The notes under the pieces: model-generated | The model's database searches: none | The model's input: only the letters and a program-made list of their open reading frames with translations | Told to the model about the DNA's origin: nothing | DNA from: Betaproteobacteria bacterium MOLA814 | GTDB taxonomy: Bacteria > Pseudomonadota > Gammaproteobacteria > Burkholderiales > Burkholderiaceae_C | Assembly: GCA_000496475.1 (NCBI GenBank) | Contig: AYMW01000002.1 | Location: forward strand, 124,001 to 188,000 | DNA: 64,000 bases | Reading direction: 5' to 3' | Shown: piece after piece, positions 33,231 through 41,991 of the stretch | Layout of the letters: each line of letters starts with the position of its first letter | How positions within the stretch are numbered: position 1 is the first letter of the stretch | Translations under genes and position numbers: made by a program

Positions 33231-33842
33231 ATGCGCTCAGCATGTCTTGTTGTTGTGGGTTTATTCATGGGTCTTATGTCTGTAACGTCATCTCAATCAG
33301 TCTTGGCTGCGCAAACGGCTCAATCGTCGCAATCCGCCCAAGTGGCCAAACAGCTTGCTTGCCCTGCTAACTTGCAGTTCCAGTTTGATAGGTTGCAAGA
33401 CAGTGCGCCGCAGTCACTGTGCCAATACGCAGGCAAGGTGTTGTTGGTGGTCAACACCGCAAGTTACTGCGGCTTTACCTCACAGTACGAGGGTCTTGAG
33501 TCGCTGTACAAAGACTACGCTGCACAAGGTCTTGTCGTCTTGGGCTTCCCTTCCAACGACTTTGGCAAGCAAGAGCCAGGTGACGCGAAACAGATTGCCG
33601 ACTTTTGCTTCAACACCTACGGCGTGGCATTTCCCATGTTCGCCAAAACCAAGGTCACAGGCGCCAACACCAACCCATTCTATAAACAGCTTGTTGCGCT
33701 CAGCGGCTCCAAACCCATGTGGAATTTCCACAAGTATCTGATCAGCGCTGACGGCACAGTGGTGACGGGTTTCGACTCCTCTAGCCAGCCACGCGGCGGG
33801 TCTGTAGAAAAAGCAATCAAAGCGGCTTTGGCGGTTCGGTAA
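33231..33842 (+). CDS. Exported glutathione peroxidase (cysteine type)
   Basis: A 203-residue protein with a signal peptide (ends SQSVLAA) and a thioredoxin-fold peroxidase domain. The peroxidatic residue is Cys80 in NTASYCGFTSQYEGL, in place of selenocysteine; the partner glutamine is in FPSNDFGKQEPG and the tryptophan in WNFHKYL. In bacteria such enzymes often use thioredoxin, but a periplasmic form would need another reductant. ATG 33231 has GAAAGG upstream; an earlier TTG at 33174 would give an over-long leader. After the stop is a short CGTCA tandem (three copies). Confidence 0.92.
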   Translation: MRSACLVVVGLFMGLMSVTSSQSVLAAQTAQSSQSAQVAKQLACPANLQFQFDRLQDSAPQSLCQYAGKVLLVVNTASYCGFTSQYEGLESLYKDYAAQGLVVLGFPSNDFGKQEPGDAKQIADFCFNTYGVAFPMFAKTKVTGANTNPFYKQLVALSGSKPMWNFHKYLISADGTVVTGFDSSSQPRGGSVEKAIKAALAVR

Positions 33843-34078
33843 CGTCACGTCACGTCAGCAGGGCGAGCTTGACATTGTTGTTGTGCAGGCTGTCGGGCAG
33901 GGCGATGGCAGCAGGTTGCTGGTCATGCAATGGTCTTGCTGGCGCAACCGTACAAGCGCTTGCCTGGTTCATTGACAATGCAAACGCGCGACACAGAAGC
34001 GCCATGTTTCATGTTACTTTGATCATTTGTTTCTTAAGCCAATTGAGAAACGCCAACATGCAAGCAACCTAGTACGCC

Positions 34079-35140
34079 ATGACCCAATCTATTCGCTCCT
34101 TCGCCACACATGCACCAACCGATCGCCTCGGCCTTTTTCAGTTTGACCGCAGGACGCCTAGGGCAGACGATGTCGCAATAGACATCCTCTTTTGCGGCGT
34201 CTGTCACACAGACATTCACCATTCCCGCAACGATTGGGGACGTGCCAGCTACCCGATGGTGCCTGGCCACGAAATTGTTGGCCGCGTCACCGAAGTGGGG
34301 GAGTCAGTCACACGCTTCAAGGTGGGCAGTTTGGTGGGTGTCGGCTGCATGGTCGATTCCTGCAAGTCGTGTGTCAACTGCGGCAAGGGCTGGGAGCAAT
34401 ACTGCGAAAGCGGGTCCACCTTCACGTACAACAGCGCGGACAGGCAAGATGCCTCCCCGACCTATGGCGGCTATTCAGAAGCAATTGTGGTGTCGCAAGA
34501 TTTCGTTCTCAGTATTCCTGAGGGGCTAGACCCCGCTGGAGCGGCACCCTTGTTGTGTGCAGGCATTACAACTTTCTCACCCTTGCGACATTGGAACGTG
34601 GGCCCAGGTAGCAAAGTTGCTGTGATCGGCTTGGGCGGGCTTGGCCACATGGCCTTGAAGCTTGCAAAGGCCATGGGCGCAGAAGTGACGCTGTTTACAC
34701 GCTCTGCTGGCAAGGAAGACGATGCCCGCAGGCTGGGTGCCGACCATGTCGTGCACTCCACAGATGTGGCTCAAATGGAAGCTGCGCTGAACCAGTTTGA
34801 ACTGATAGTGGATACCGTGCCCTATGCGCACGACCTCAATGTGTACATGCCCACATTGGTATCAGGTGGCACCCTGGTGTTGGTGGGCTACTTAGGCCCT
34901 GTTGAGCCTGCGTTGTTGACAGGCCCCATGGTGCTTAAGCGCCGCGCTGTTGCTGGGTCACTGATTGGCGGCATAGCTGAAACTCAAGAGATGCTGGACT
35001 TTTGCGGTGTCCACGGTATCACGGCTGATATTGAGATCATCCCGATGCAGGACGTGAACGAGGCATACGACCGCATGCTCAACAGCGATGTGAAATACCG
35101 CTTTGTTATCGATATGGCAACGTTAAAAGTACCAGCTTGA
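34079..35140 (+). CDS. Zinc-dependent alcohol dehydrogenase, cinnamyl-alcohol dehydrogenase (YahK) type
   Basis: A 353-residue medium-chain dehydrogenase. Catalytic zinc ligands are in GVCHTD, PGHEIVG and PLLCAGITTF; structural zinc is held by CMVDSCKSCVNCGKGWEQYC, close in pattern to the CAD/YahK group. The nucleotide site is GLGGLGHMALKLAKAMGA. These enzymes reduce a broad range of aldehydes with NADPH. With the nearby aldehyde dehydrogenase and peroxidases it could serve aldehyde detoxification. It is followed by a probable terminator. Confidence 0.92.
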   Translation: MTQSIRSFATHAPTDRLGLFQFDRRTPRADDVAIDILFCGVCHTDIHHSRNDWGRASYPMVPGHEIVGRVTEVGESVTRFKVGSLVGVGCMVDSCKSCVNCGKGWEQYCESGSTFTYNSADRQDASPTYGGYSEAIVVSQDFVLSIPEGLDPAGAAPLLCAGITTFSPLRHWNVGPGSKVAVIGLGGLGHMALKLAKAMGAEVTLFTRSAGKEDDARRLGADHVVHSTDVAQMEAALNQFELIVDTVPYAHDLNVYMPTLVSGGTLVLVGYLGPVEPALLTGPMVLKRRAVAGSLIGGIAETQEMLDFCGVHGITADIEIIPMQDVNEAYDRMLNSDVKYRFVIDMATLKVPA

Positions 35141-35445
35141 TCGCACAGCTGGTGGTGCTGCCTTCCAGATAACGGTATGTTGCTCACACGAGGCCATGGG
35201 TGCGCGTTTGTCGCGCCTTGTGGTTTTTTTCTATTGAATGTCAACCGTGCGTTCAAGCAGGCGACTCCTAGGCCAAGTTCGTTTTTAGACTTGAATCCAC
35301 CCGGCCTGTTTACAATTTAACATAATATACATTGTGGAATATTTATACCATAGGATCTAGCATCCATACAGCAGCTGAGAACGTATCGATTTGACTCTAG
35401 CTACCTCTGACACGCTCTTGTCTGAAAGGCCTAAGGCCTAAGGCG
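35141..35445. other. Convergent intergenic gap
   Basis: These 305 bases hold no credible gene. They carry the probable terminator of the alcohol dehydrogenase gene (35199-35230), an A+T-rich segment at 35315-35350, and a short tandem AAGGCCT at 35425-35441 just before the ankyrin gene stop. Confidence 0.6.
35199..35230 (+). terminator. Probable rho-independent terminator after the alcohol dehydrogenase gene
   Basis: GGTGCGCG-TTTGT-CGCGCC forms a short G+C stem with a seven-base T-run following after TTGTGG. The stem has one bulge, so confidence is moderate. Confidence 0.55.
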
Positions 35446-36270
35446 TTACCAAGTGCCTGCGGGCAAAGTCTCAATCTTGAGTAACACCTCGCTTAACATC
35501 GCAATAGAGTCTGGCATGGCGCCAGCTGTGGCAAAGTCCAATGCATTGAGGCCTTGCTGGTTCTTGAGCTTGGAATCAGCACCAGACTCAAGGAGCACCG
35601 CAACATTTGGCGACGAACCATAACGTGCCGCCATCATCAGCGGTGTCGTGGCGTTGGGGCTTTCGGCGTCTATATAGGCAAAGTTGTCTAGCAACAAGGC
35701 AATCATCTCTGGCGCTTGTTCATAGGTGGCCGATGCGGCGTAATGCAACGCTGTCCAACCCGGGTGGTTCACTGCTGCTTGTGCGCTCACCAAGGATTGA
35801 ACCATCTTTATTTGGCCGCGCAACACGGCCAACATCAACGGAGTTTCACCCGCATTGTTACGGGCATTGATATCCACACCGGGTTGCTTTAACAGCATGG
35901 CTGCTGTGTGTGGCGACGGTATGACGACCGCTTGGTGTAATGCGGTGTTGCCATTGGCCAGCCGACTGGTTGGGCTTGCGCCCGCATAAATCGCATTGCT
36001 CAATGCCCAATCGTCGTCTTGTTTGATAGCTGTCCAAAATTGCTGTTGCAGCCTTGTTAAGGAAACCGGCGCACTGGGGTTGGCCACTGCAGGTGCAGCG
36101 ACAGATGAGGACTCGGGCTCGCTGTCATCGATGGGGCTGGGAAACACTGTTTGAGCCAGCAGATGGGTCGGAAAAGCCAAGCTGGGTATGAGCAACAAGG
36201 CGAGGAATAAGGCTAGAATTAATTGTTGTATATCAACAGTTTTAAGGTGTGTATTCATGTAGTTTGACAT
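35446..36270 (-). CDS. Exported ankyrin-repeat protein
   Basis: A 274-residue protein with an N-terminal hydrophobic signal (residues ~16-40, ending HLLAQ) and about five ankyrin repeats from residue ~110 onward: NGNTALHQAVVIPSPHTAAM, NAGETPLMLAVLRGQIKM, HPGWTALHYAASATYEQ, NATTPLMMAARYGSSP and QQGLNALDFATAGAM. Ankyrin repeats mediate protein binding; the partner is unknown. It sits downstream of tatD, a neighbourhood seen in many Betaproteobacteria. Two ATG codons (36270, 36258) are possible starts; neither has a clear ribosome site. Confidence 0.85.
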   Translation of the reverse strand: MSNYMNTHLKTVDIQQLILALFLALLLIPSLAFPTHLLAQTVFPSPIDDSEPESSSVAAPAVANPSAPVSLTRLQQQFWTAIKQDDDWALSNAIYAGASPTSRLANGNTALHQAVVIPSPHTAAMLLKQPGVDINARNNAGETPLMLAVLRGQIKMVQSLVSAQAAVNHPGWTALHYAASATYEQAPEMIALLLDNFAYIDAESPNATTPLMMAARYGSSPNVAVLLESGADSKLKNQQGLNALDFATAGAMPDSIAMLSEVLLKIETLPAGTW

Positions 36271-36305
36271 GCAACATTAAGTTGAAATGACAGCCGTTTA
36301 AAGGT

Positions 36306-37124
36306 TTACGCGCTTGTCAGCTCTGTGGCTTTAGAAAACAAACGGTAAAAATTATCTGTGCTCAAGCGCCCTACTTGCTCCAAACTCAAATGCTTGGTCT
36401 GTGCCACTTGCTGGGCCACCAGTGGCACAAAAGCAGGGCTGTTTGTTTTGCCGCGGTGTGGCGCGGGTGCTAAATAAGGGCTATCGGTTTCAATCAGTAA
36501 GCGGTCATTGGGCACATAGGCCACCACATCACGGATGTCTGAGGCATTTTTAAAAGTAATGATCCCTGAGAAGGAAATATAGAAGCCAATATCCAGCGCG
36601 GCTTTGGCGACATCTAAACTCTCGGTAAAACAGTGCAGCACACCGCGTGACTGGGGCAACTCACCGGCGTTGTCATTGAAGCCTCCGAGCTCACGCAACA
36701 TAGCCATGGTATCCACACTGGCGTTGCGGGTGTGTACCACCACAGGCAAGTCCACTGCCCTACCCGCGTGAATGTGCGTGGCAAACCGGTCACGTTGCCA
36801 CTGCATGTCGGCAACAGAGCGCCCATTCAAGCGGTAGTAATCAAGGCCCGTTTCACCAATACCCACAATGCGGGAGTTGGCCGCCCTAGCCACCAACCAC
36901 TCAAACGAAGGTTCAGCCACGCCTTCGTTATCAGGGTGTACGCCAACAGTTGCCCACAAGTTGGCATGTTGCTCGGCCAGTTGCAGCACCTCGTCGGCCT
37001 CTTCAACCCGTGTGCATATGCATACGGCCTGGTCAACATTGGCTCGGGCCATGTTGTCCAAAATAGCGTCTAAGTTGCCTTTAAGTTCGGAAAAATTGAG
37101 GTGGCAATGAGAATCAATAAACAT
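36306..37124 (-). CDS. TatD-family metal-dependent hydrolase (YcfH-like)
   Basis: A 272-residue TIM-barrel hydrolase. Metal ligands are His6 and His8 in DSHCHLNF, the glutamate in GIGETGLDYYR, the histidines of VVHTRNA and LHCFTES, and the aspartate in ETDSPYLAP. TatD proteins act as 3'-5' exonucleases or D-aminoacyl-tRNA deacylases; the YcfH branch next to holB has no settled substrate. It begins six bases after the holB stop, so the two are co-transcribed. The pilZ gene that often lies between them is missing. Confidence 0.93.
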   Translation of the reverse strand: MFIDSHCHLNFSELKGNLDAILDNMARANVDQAVCICTRVEEADEVLQLAEQHANLWATVGVHPDNEGVAEPSFEWLVARAANSRIVGIGETGLDYYRLNGRSVADMQWQRDRFATHIHAGRAVDLPVVVHTRNASVDTMAMLRELGGFNDNAGELPQSRGVLHCFTESLDVAKAALDIGFYISFSGIITFKNASDIRDVVAYVPNDRLLIETDSPYLAPAPHRGKTNSPAFVPLVAQQVAQTKHLSLEQVGRLSTDNFYRLFSKATELTSA

Positions 37125-37130
37125 AAGTGG

Positions 37131-38192
37131 TCAATGTGGCGTGGGGCTGCCAGCACGTTGGGGCTTGGCAGCAGTTGCAAAAACAATGGCGGCGTCGCAC
37201 AGCCAAGCTTCAGTCTGAAGCCCAGCGTTATACGGGTGTTCAACGGTGCGTCGCCACGTTGACAAACGCAGCGCCCATTGTTCTAGCGCGCGCAAGTGAG
37301 GCAAAGTGGGCAAGTCAGCAGCAGCAAAAAAACGCGGTGTGGCCCCCACCCAAGCCGATTGCGTGTCATGGGCTACTTTTTGCAACGTGTCCAAAATCAC
37401 AGCTGGCGTCCAGTCTTGCATGTGGCCCAACTGGCCCTTGGCGATAGATTTCGGCAAGCTGCTCCATTGTGCATGGGTCAGACCAAGCTCGGCCCACGTC
37501 AAGGCATCCATGGGTCGCCCACCTGCGGCTTGCAGCCACGTTGTGGCGGTTTCTGGACTGGGTGTAGGTTGCAAGGTGCTCGCCAACCACTGCTGGGAAG
37601 TCTCTGTGCTGGGCCAGCTCATGTTGTGGGTCAGGCAGCGGCTGCGAATAGTGGGCAACAGCATATGCGAGGCTTCGCAGGCCAAGACAAACCGAACATC
37701 GCCTGGTGGTTCTTCTAGTGTTTTGAGCAGGGTGTTGGCAGACTCAATGTTGAGGCGCTGGGCGGGGTAAATCAGCACGACTTGAAAACGGCTTCTGGCC
37801 CGCGTCATTTGCGTAAACGCGACCGCTGCGCGCGCAGCGTCTACACGTATCCAGCGGCTTGGCTTGCGTGATTTTTTGTCTATCTCATCCTGCGCAGCGC
37901 TGGGCAAAGGCCAATTCAGCTCTAGCGCAACTGTTTCTGGCAACAGCACATGCAAGTCAGGATGGGCTCTGACATCCACACTGTGGCAAGAAGCGCATTG
38001 ACCGCAAGCGCCAGCTGGGGTGGGCTGGTCGCACAGCCACGCTTTGGCCAAGGCATACGCTAAAGGATATTGACCCAAGCCAGGCGGACCACTCAGCAGC
38101 AACGCGTGACCGCGCTGCTGCAACAAGCTGAGCAGCTGATCTTGTAACCATGCTGGTACAGCGTTTTGACCGCTGCTGACGCTTTCTGTCAT
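37131..38192 (-). CDS. holB: DNA polymerase III delta' subunit
   Basis: A 353-residue clamp-loader subunit. The P-loop position reads [18 protein letters not shown], lacking the GKS lysine, as is usual for delta', which does not hydrolyse ATP. The four-cysteine zinc module is [19 protein letters not shown], followed by the sensor-like stretches [18 protein letters not shown] and [12 protein letters not shown]. It pairs with delta, gamma/tau and chi/psi to load the beta clamp. The start overlaps the tmk stop by four bases. Confidence 0.95.
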   Translation of the reverse strand: MTESVSSGQNAVPAWLQDQLLSLLQQRGHALLLSGPPGLGQYPLAYALAKAWLCDQPTPAGACGQCASCHSVDVRAHPDLHVLLPETVALELNWPLPSAAQDEIDKKSRKPSRWIRVDAARAAVAFTQMTRARSRFQVVLIYPAQRLNIESANTLLKTLEEPPGDVRFVLACEASHMLLPTIRSRCLTHNMSWPSTETSQQWLASTLQPTPSPETATTWLQAAGGRPMDALTWAELGLTHAQWSSLPKSIAKGQLGHMQDWTPAVILDTLQKVAHDTQSAWVGATPRFFAAADLPTLPHLRALEQWALRLSTWRRTVEHPYNAGLQTEAWLCDAAIVFATAAKPQRAGSPTPH

Positions 38193-38920
38193 GAACTGGC
38201 GCGCTGGTCTGTGCGCATGTCTGCAGGTCTAAAGGCGGCGCTGTTGACCATGATGGCAAGCCAGCCTCGTTGCACCATTTGGTGGGTAATGTGCTGCCAC
38301 ACAAGGTGTTTGGTTTGGTCTGCGTTGATGCGAACGAAACGACTGGGTGATGCATCAAAGCGTGCTTGATAACCTGTGCGAACACGCTCAAAAAACGCCA
38401 GTGATTCGGCTTCAAAACGGTCAGCCTCTCGCGCATCGGCCAAACGCTTGGCTGCCACCTCTGGGGGCAAGTCGAACCACAAGGTCAGGTCTGGTTGGCG
38501 CAGTGTGGGTTGCTGTCCAGCCTGACCGGGAACAACAGGTTTGGGTTGAACCCACTCCTCTAGCAAGCTGAGTGTGGGCAAGTCAAAGCCCCGTCCAGCA
38601 CCTTGGTAGGCAAAAGTAGCATCGGTAAAGCGGTCGCACAGGACCACGTCACCTCTGGCCATTGCAGGTTCGATCACGTTCACGAGGTGGTCGCGTCTGG
38701 CAGCAAAAATCAGCAAGGCCTCAGTCAACGGGTCCATCACCTCGTGCAACACCAGTTCACGCAGGCGCTCTGCCAGAGGCGTGCCTCCGGGTTCGCGTGT
38801 TTGCACAACAATGCGGCCCTGCTCACTAAACAAGTGGGCTAAACCTTCAATGTGTGTGGATTTTCCGGCACCGTCGATGCCTTCAAAGCTAATAAATAAC
38901 CCGCGTTTGAGCTGACTCAT
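38189..38920 (-). CDS. tmk: Thymidylate kinase
   Basis: A 243-residue kinase converting dTMP to dTDP. The P-loop [12 protein letters not shown], the DR motif [17 protein letters not shown] and the [14 protein letters not shown] region are complete. It is longer than usual (~205-215) because of a C-terminal extension of about 25 residues after ITHQMVQRG ([10 protein letters not shown] region). ATG 38920 is preferred over GTG 38929. Operon order mltG-tmk-holB-tatD is the usual one. Confidence 0.96.
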   Translation of the reverse strand: MSQLKRGLFISFEGIDGAGKSTHIEGLAHLFSEQGRIVVQTREPGGTPLAERLRELVLHEVMDPLTEALLIFAARRDHLVNVIEPAMARGDVVLCDRFTDATFAYQGAGRGFDLPTLSLLEEWVQPKPVVPGQAGQQPTLRQPDLTLWFDLPPEVAAKRLADAREADRFEAESLAFFERVRTGYQARFDASPSRFVRINADQTKHLVWQHITHQMVQRGWLAIMVNSAAFRPADMRTDQRASS

Positions 38921-38955
38921 GATGACCACATAGTTGTAAATACAGAACGTCTAGC

Positions 38956-39963
38956 TTAACGCCCAAAGATATAACGTTGCACAGCACGGTTGTGCTCAGC
39001 AAGGTTGTTGCTAAAGGCGCTTTGACCGTTGCCTTTGGCCACAAAGTACAAGGCTTTGGTTGATGCGGGTGCTATGACGGCTTGCAGTGATGCCGCACCC
39101 GGCATAGAAATAGGTGTGGGCGGCAAGCCAGCGCGCGTGTAGCTGTTGTAAGGCGTATCCTCACGCAAGTGAATGCGGCGCAGATCGCCGTCGAAGTCGT
39201 CGCCCAGGCCGTAAATCACAGTAGGGTCGGTTTGCAAACGCATGCCAATGCGCAAGCGGTTGGCAAAAACACCGGCCACGAGGGGCCTGTCCGGGGTGTG
39301 ATTGGTTTCTTTTTCGACAATACTGGCCAAAATAAGCAGCTCATCGCGCGAGTTGACCGGTGTGCGCTTGTCTCGCTTGGCCCAAGCGATGTCCAATTGT
39401 TTGTCCATGAGCTTGGCAGCTTGACGCAAGACGTTTAGGTCGTCGCTGTGTTTGGGGTAGATGTAGGTATCAGGGAAAAACCGTCCTTCCGGGTGCTGGC
39501 CTGAGCGTCCTAAAGCATCCATGATGCGCTCTGCCTGCCATGAGTCCGTGACTGGTTGCAAGTCGTTGGCCAGGGCCAGCGCTTCCCTGACTTGCTTGAA
39601 GGTCCACCCCTCAATCAGGGTGACTTTGCGCAGCGCTTGTTTCCCTTGTACCAACATATCGACCAGCTGTGTAGGCGTGATGCCAGGTGATAACTCATAG
39701 CTGCCAGCCTTGATGTCGCGTGACTTGCCAGACCACCGAAACCACTCAAATAAGACGCGCGTAGGTGTGCTCACGCCGGCTTCGTTAAGTGATCTGGCCA
39801 CCGTCATGGCTGTGGCATTGGGCGGTACCCGTAAATCCAGTAGGACTTGCTCGTTTGACAAGTTCAGGTCCAGCGGTTTTTGACTCCACCACGCCACGCC
39901 AGCCACTGCAACAATGGCCGCGACGACGCTGAAAATGATTGCAAACTTGAGAAATCGAAGCAT
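38956..39963 (-). CDS. mltG: Endolytic murein transglycosylase
   Basis: A 335-residue inner-membrane protein that cuts nascent peptidoglycan strands. One membrane helix covers residues ~7-27 (FAIIFSVVAAIVAVAGVAWW), followed by a LysM-like subdomain with PPNATAMTVARSL and the YceG catalytic domain. Catalytic Glu is in LILASIVEKETN, and VIYGLGDDFDG, then YNSYTRAGLPPTPI, are conserved. It starts the leftward housekeeping operon, 35 bases ahead of tmk, and is divergent from ygfZ. Confidence 0.95.
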   Translation of the reverse strand: MLRFLKFAIIFSVVAAIVAVAGVAWWSQKPLDLNLSNEQVLLDLRVPPNATAMTVARSLNEAGVSTPTRVLFEWFRWSGKSRDIKAGSYELSPGITPTQLVDMLVQGKQALRKVTLIEGWTFKQVREALALANDLQPVTDSWQAERIMDALGRSGQHPEGRFFPDTYIYPKHSDDLNVLRQAAKLMDKQLDIAWAKRDKRTPVNSRDELLILASIVEKETNHTPDRPLVAGVFANRLRIGMRLQTDPTVIYGLGDDFDGDLRRIHLREDTPYNSYTRAGLPPTPISMPGAASLQAVIAPASTKALYFVAKGNGQSAFSNNLAEHNRAVQRYIFGR

Positions 39964-40062
39964 GTAAAAGTCGCCAAAATGAAAAGCTCAATTGAGCTAC
40001 AAGCCACAAAAGGTGTGGTGTCAACGCATAATAATCCCATTAATCAGATTAAGGGTATCGGT

Positions 40063-41055
40063 ATGTCCGAACAAAATTTTGCCACGTCTTCAGATACCAG
40101 CCCACTTGTTGAGCTGACGCACTGGGGCGTCATCACAGCCAGTGGCGTGGATGCCGCTAATTTTCTACACAACCAACTCTCCAATGACATTGTGTCTTTG
40201 GGCGAGGCGCAGGTCCATTTAGCTGCTTTTTGTAATGTCAAAGGACGGATGCAAGCCAGCATGGTGGCGATGCGACTGAATACACACGACATTGCGCTGG
40301 TGCTGCACAAAGATTTGCTTGAAAAAACGCTCAAGCGACTGTCTATGTTTGTCATGCGTGCCAAGTGCACGCTGGTTGATGCTTCAGACGCCTACAAGGT
40401 GTTGGGTTGTGTCAGGTCTAGCAACCACTTACCCGCTTGGCAACGCCACACCATGCAGGTCAACGGAGTGAGTAGTTCGTTATTCACATGGCCTGCGTCA
40501 CACAAAGACCAAGCCTGTGTGGTGCTGTACCCGCAGCATGGGGCCTCGCACGCGCAAGCAGAAGGCGGGACAATTGCCGCTGATGCCCCAGCGCTTGCCG
40601 CTTGGCACCACGCCTACGTGGCAAGCGGCGTTACTTTGGTGAGCGAGGCGACGTTTGAGGCGTTTGTGCCGCAAATGCTCAACTATGAGTCTGTAGGTGG
40701 CGTGAACTTCAAAAAAGGCTGCTACCCCGGGCAAGAAGTCGTGGCACGCAGCCAGTTTAGAGGTGCCATCAAGCGCCGGGCCATGTTGGGCGAGTTGAAC
40801 GCCGGTGAAACAGGTGGGGTTCCTGGCGCTGGCGACGAGGTGTTTGCCAACACAGCTGAGGCGCCCGATGTATTCGAGGCCTGTGGCGTCGTCGCCAGCG
40901 TTGCCACACGTGATGCTACAACCGTGTTGTGCTTCAGTGGTCAATCTGCTGCTGTACAAGCGGCTACTGAACTCAGGCTGGCTTGTTCCGAAGGCTCTCA
41001 AGGGTATGCGATGCAGCTGATTGATGTACCTTATGCATTGCTCACTGACATTTAA
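40063..41055 (+). CDS. ygfZ: YgfZ/GcvT-type folate-binding protein
   Basis: A 330-residue tetrahydrofolate-dependent protein that helps repair or assemble certain Fe-S enzymes (for example MiaB). The hallmark K-G-C-Y-x-G-Q-E is present as KGCYPGQEVVARSQFRG near residue 225, and the GcvT-like fold begins with LTHWGVITASGVDAANFLHNQLSND. ATG 40063 has AAGGG seven bases upstream. The same frame stays open back to 39880, but that part would overlap mltG and has no ribosome site. Possibly useful for the many Fe-S proteins encoded in this window, though its place next to mltG is the ordinary one. Confidence 0.93.
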   Translation: MSEQNFATSSDTSPLVELTHWGVITASGVDAANFLHNQLSNDIVSLGEAQVHLAAFCNVKGRMQASMVAMRLNTHDIALVLHKDLLEKTLKRLSMFVMRAKCTLVDASDAYKVLGCVRSSNHLPAWQRHTMQVNGVSSSLFTWPASHKDQACVVLYPQHGASHAQAEGGTIAADAPALAAWHHAYVASGVTLVSEATFEAFVPQMLNYESVGGVNFKKGCYPGQEVVARSQFRGAIKRRAMLGELNAGETGGVPGAGDEVFANTAEAPDVFEACGVVASVATRDATTVLCFSGQSAAVQAATELRLACSEGSQGYAMQLIDVPYALLTDI

Positions 41056-41106
41056 AGACGCCAAACCTTGGCTTCGAAATAGGTGACCCATGACCGGTAG
41101 CTTGCC

Positions 41107-41991
41107 ATGTGCTTGGTAGCTTTTGCAATTGGTGAGTCGCATGAGCTGCCTTTGTTGGTCGCAGCGAATCGAGACGAGTCCTACCGCCGCCAGACACTTG
41201 GGCTGTCGGCATGGCGTTTGGACAACGGCGTTGATGTCTTGGCTGGTCGTGACCTGTTGGCAGGTGGCACTTGGATGGGTGTTGGACAGAATGGCCGTGT
41301 GGCGTTGCTTACCAATATCCGCCCAGTCGATCATTCAGACAAACCAGCAGCAGCAGCAGCGCAAAGCCGTGGTGCTTTGTGCAGCAGTTGGCTGGGTGGC
41401 ATGTCATGGCCGGCATGGTTAGACAGTCACTCTGGTCATGCGTTTGGCGGCTGCAATGTGGTGTTGGGCGACTTGCATCAGGGCACATGGCACTTTGCTC
41501 GCAACCAAGCCAGCCCCGCTCATGCGTGGCATCCAAGCGGGTGGTACACCAGCGAACTCACACCAGGCATTTATGGCCTGTCAAATGCCGACTTGGATAC
41601 ACCTTGGCCTAAGTTGCTGCAGTTAAAAAACGCCATGGCTTTGCAACTTCAACTCAAACGCCACCACAGCCAAGCTGATGGGGTGACACAGGCGGCTCAT
41701 GACCTGGCCATGCGCAACAAGCTGGTAGAGGCATTGCGCGACGATACCCGTTTGGCGCAAGACCCCTTATCAAGTGTCTTCGTGCGCTGGCCGCAGGCAA
41801 GTTACGGCACAAGAAGCAGCACCTTGATGTGGGTTGAGCAGGCAGCGCCACGCACTGTGCACATGGCCGAGTGGCGCTTTGATGACAATGCCCAGCTGCT
41901 GGCTCAACCCAAGCGCTTGGACATGCTCACGTGCGCAATGCCGACTTCCATAAACGGCTCACCCACCGCGGAAAAACCCAACGCGTTGTAA
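41107..41991 (+). CDS. NRDE-family (TANGO2-like) protein
   Basis: A 294-residue protein with the N-terminal MCLVAFAIGE and LLVAANRDESYRRQT that define the NRDE/TANGO2 family. Cys2 becomes the N-terminal residue after methionine removal, suggesting an N-terminal-nucleophile hydrolase-like fold. Eukaryotic relatives bind haem or acyl-CoA-type ligands, and bacterial ones (HtpA type) have been linked to haem handling; the function here is unproved. Its 3' end overlaps the convergent thioesterase-GNAT gene by 88 bases. Confidence 0.9.
   Translation: MCLVAFAIGESHELPLLVAANRDESYRRQTLGLSAWRLDNGVDVLAGRDLLAGGTWMGVGQNGRVALLTNIRPVDHSDKPAAAAAQSRGALCSSWLGGMSWPAWLDSHSGHAFGGCNVVLGDLHQGTWHFARNQASPAHAWHPSGWYTSELTPGIYGLSNADLDTPWPKLLQLKNAMALQLQLKRHHSQADGVTQAAHDLAMRNKLVEALRDDTRLAQDPLSSVFVRWPQASYGTRSSTLMWVEQAAPRTVHMAEWRFDDNAQLLAQPKRLDMLTCAMPTSINGSPTAEKPNAL

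Noticed and set aside
33841-33857. CGTCA tandem after the glutathione peroxidase gene as a repeat element
   Set aside because: Only three short copies; too small to indicate a repeat family or array.
39880-40062. In-frame extension of the ygfZ reading frame upstream of ATG 40063
   Set aside because: It overlaps the divergent mltG start, has no ribosome site and no resemblance to the family; AAGGG is placed correctly for 40063.
40498-41334. 278-codon frame antisense to ygfZ and the NRDE gene
   Set aside because: It crosses two well-supported genes on the other strand and shows no known motif.
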